From NCBI GenBank assembly GCA_021736645.1, contig JAIPFM010000186.1, positions 1-53,446 of the forward strand: 53,446 bases of DNA. The letters are read 5' to 3'. A program made the translations under genes and the position numbers. The notes beneath the pieces were generated by a model, which saw nothing but the letters and a program-made list of their open reading frames with translations, was not told the origin of the DNA and did not search any database. Positions 52,051-53,446 of this stretch are shown in pieces; position 1 is the stretch's first letter; every line of letters begins with the position of its first letter. Origin of the DNA: Phycisphaerae bacterium (GTDB taxonomy: Bacteria > Planctomycetota > Phycisphaerae > Sedimentisphaerales > Anaerobacaceae).

Positions 52051-52899
52051 TCACATACTAGAGAGCCACAAATCCTGAAGATCAAAAAGCTCACCGCGAT
52101 GTCCTACTAGATTCTTCTCAAGCTTCGTTTGTGCATGAATCTTGAAGCCGAGATCAAGAAAACGCTCATAAAGCTGCTTGGGTGTCATGGAATTACGCTT
52201 TAGCCAACCAGAATTAAACTCACAGATTATATTCTCAATACGCTTCTCTTTTATAAGACCCTCCATTCCGGAAAGAACATCAGGTTCATATCCTTCAACA
52301 TCAATTTTCACCAGTCTGATGCTAGGTACATCTTCTAGTTGTGCGAAATCATCTAATTTGATTAGCGGAACTTCTATTGGAACAAAACTCGGATCGCTTT
52401 CCAGAATGCTTGGTGAGTGCAAATGTCGAGTGACGGGCAAATATAAAGTGACATTCCCGGTTTCCTTACCGACGGCCGCCTTCGTAAGTATGATGTTTTT
52501 CGCCATGGAATTTGTGATCATTTCTTCGAGTAGGTCACTCGCTATTGGGCTGGGTTCAAATGCAAAAACCTGTCCTGTTGTTCCGACGAGTGAGGCCCCA
52601 AGTGTTGTATAATATCCGAAACTAGCACCCACATCAATAAGTATGTCGCCTGGACGCAAACATTGTTTGAACCATGATGTTTGAGTCGGTTCGTAAGATC
52701 CAGAAAACATCCCTTGTTGGATCATCTCACGTAAGTCAAGTCTCATTTTGTACCCGTTTACAACAGCACTTGTCCGACGACTGGATAACAAGCCTAATGC
52801 ACGTGTTGCTGCCCCTTTTTTGTAGGGAAGTCTCTGGACGAAGGCTTGGCAAAATGGGGTACGGCTATGCCTTATTGAGCCAATTTCCATAGTCATCAT
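52051..52899 (-). CDS. FkbM family methyltransferase
   Basis: 282 residues. Motifs of the family: GDILIDVGASFGYYTTLGASL near residue 80, VFAFEPSPIASDLLEEMI, and IRLVKIDVEGYEPDVLSGMEG. A segment after motif I (QVFAFEP) and the C-terminal LYERFLDLGFKIHAQT are also typical. The start Met has AAGGA within a few nt, with two nearby alternatives. This is the third FkbM gene in the locus, suggesting several different sugar O-methylations. It lies on the minus strand with a partial glycosyltransferase gene upstream (53080-53446). Confidence 0.86.
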   Translation of the reverse strand: MMTMEIGSIRHSRTPFCQAFVQRLPYKKGAATRALGLLSSRRTSAVVNGYKMRLDLREMIQQGMFSGSYEPTQTSWFKQCLRPGDILIDVGASFGYYTTLGASLVGTTGQVFAFEPSPIASDLLEEMITNSMAKNIILTKAAVGKETGNVTLYLPVTRHLHSPSILESDPSFVPIEVPLIKLDDFAQLEDVPSIRLVKIDVEGYEPDVLSGMEGLIKEKRIENIICEFNSGWLKRNSMTPKQLYERFLDLGFKIHAQTKLEKNLVGHRGELFDLQDLWLSSM

Positions 52900-53079
52900 G
52901 ATTCCTTTTTAAGTTTTTCTTATTCTACATTTTACGAAGACATATTGAGTGATGTCATCAGAGTAAATAGTCTAATGAATGTCTTAGCAATTCCTAAAAT
53001 GAACTGAAAGATTCTTCTACAGAGATTCACTGTTATGATAACATCTAATAGCTGATTATGTGAATTTAATAAGGGAACC

Positions 53080-53446
53080 CTAGATGCACTCACTTACAAT
53101 GCTCCTCATTTGTTTCTTAAAATTTGGGATATTAAATTGAGCGGCGTGCCTATTCAGTTTCTGACGATCAAAGGTTAGGCTTTCAAATGTTTCGATTGCT
53201 TCATTGAGTGCCTTTGCCGTTGGCTTCTCATAGAAAATGGCTGTTGAGTTTTGTGGTGCCCCATTTTTGTGGGGGATCATTGTTTCCTTGACACCTCCTC
53301 TGCCAAGTGCAATGACTGGCGTCCCTGAAGCACAGGCTTCCAGAGGTACCAGTCCATATTCTAACTCTGGAGTGAAAATGACGGCACGGGCTTTACCGTA
53401 TTCCTTGACAAGTGTGTTATCATCAACAGTTCCGATATAACATATG
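53080..53446 (-). CDS. Glycosyltransferase family 4 (GT-B), C-terminal part only
   Basis: The frame is open to the window end, so the N-terminal domain lies outside. The visible ~122 residues contain AVIFTPELEYGLVPLEACAS and GTPVIALGRGGVKETMI, the classical Glycos_transf_1 C-terminal signature in which the first Glu contacts the donor nucleotide sugar. C-terminal helices follow (LNEAIETFESLTF...FKKQMRSIV). The gene belongs to the same minus-strand set as the FkbM and methyltransferase genes. Donor and acceptor cannot be predicted. Confidence 0.9.
   Translation of the reverse strand, partial: ICYIGTVDDNTLVKEYGKARAVIFTPELEYGLVPLEACASGTPVIALGRGGVKETMIPHKNGAPQNSTAIFYEKPTAKALNEAIETFESLTFDRQKLNRHAAQFNIPNFKKQMRSIVSECI

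Overview
The window looks like chromosomal DNA of an anaerobic, Gram-negative-type bacterium, most likely of the Planctomycetota (Phycisphaerae or a close relative). Three things point there: a housekeeping sigma factor with a large insert between regions 1.2 and 2 of the planctomycete kind; pseudopilin-like proteins with N-terminal FTLIELLVVI/FTLVELLVVI segments and late H...DG motifs beside a one-helix companion; and a Kdo (lipopolysaccharide) gene, kdsA. The assignment rests on recalled family features, not on a search.

Region 1 (1-10.3 kb) holds the C-terminal part of a large secreted adhesin-like protein (PKD, Calx-beta and nidogen-like modules), a TatD hydrolase, the dnaG-rpoD pair, a XerC/D recombinase facing rpoD across a shared terminator hairpin, a small conserved-looking protein and a radical SAM protein coupled to kdsA. 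Region 2 (11.2-18.0 kb) is a tight seven-gene operon behind a strong sigma70-type promoter with a palindrome over its -35 box: a stand-alone Lrp/AsnC effector domain, archaeal-looking TrpC, TrpF, a RibD/RIB7-type reductase, a divergent TrpD, a molybdenum/tungsten enzyme of the acetylene hydratase-like branch, and miaA. No trpE, trpG, trpA or trpB accompanies them, and both the TrpD-like protein and the Mo/W enzyme have changed key residues. This is the best candidate for an undescribed pathway. Region 3 (18.0-28.1 kb) holds leuS-CYTH-lipid kinase, a 'mobile mystery' HTH/Fic pair with three 32-bp-phased operator-like repeats, a disulfide flavin reductase, a pseudopilin trio and a DUF1353-like protein.

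Region 4 (28.2 kb to the end) is AT-richer and is a surface polysaccharide locus: an initiating polyprenyl-phosphate sugar transferase, a Wzx-type flippase, at least five glycosyltransferases, two GT-C membrane proteins, Gmd with a C-methyltransferase and a second Gmd-like reductase/epimerase (a predicted branched deoxysugar pathway), an aminotransferase/GMC-oxidoreductase/acetyltransferase trio (a predicted acetamido-sugar route), and several FkbM and other methyltransferases. It shows signs of recombination and switching: a degenerate IS3-type transposase, an asparagine synthetase remnant, an A9 tract that breaks a glycosyltransferase gene, and two G10 tracts. No tRNA, rRNA or CRISPR array was seen.
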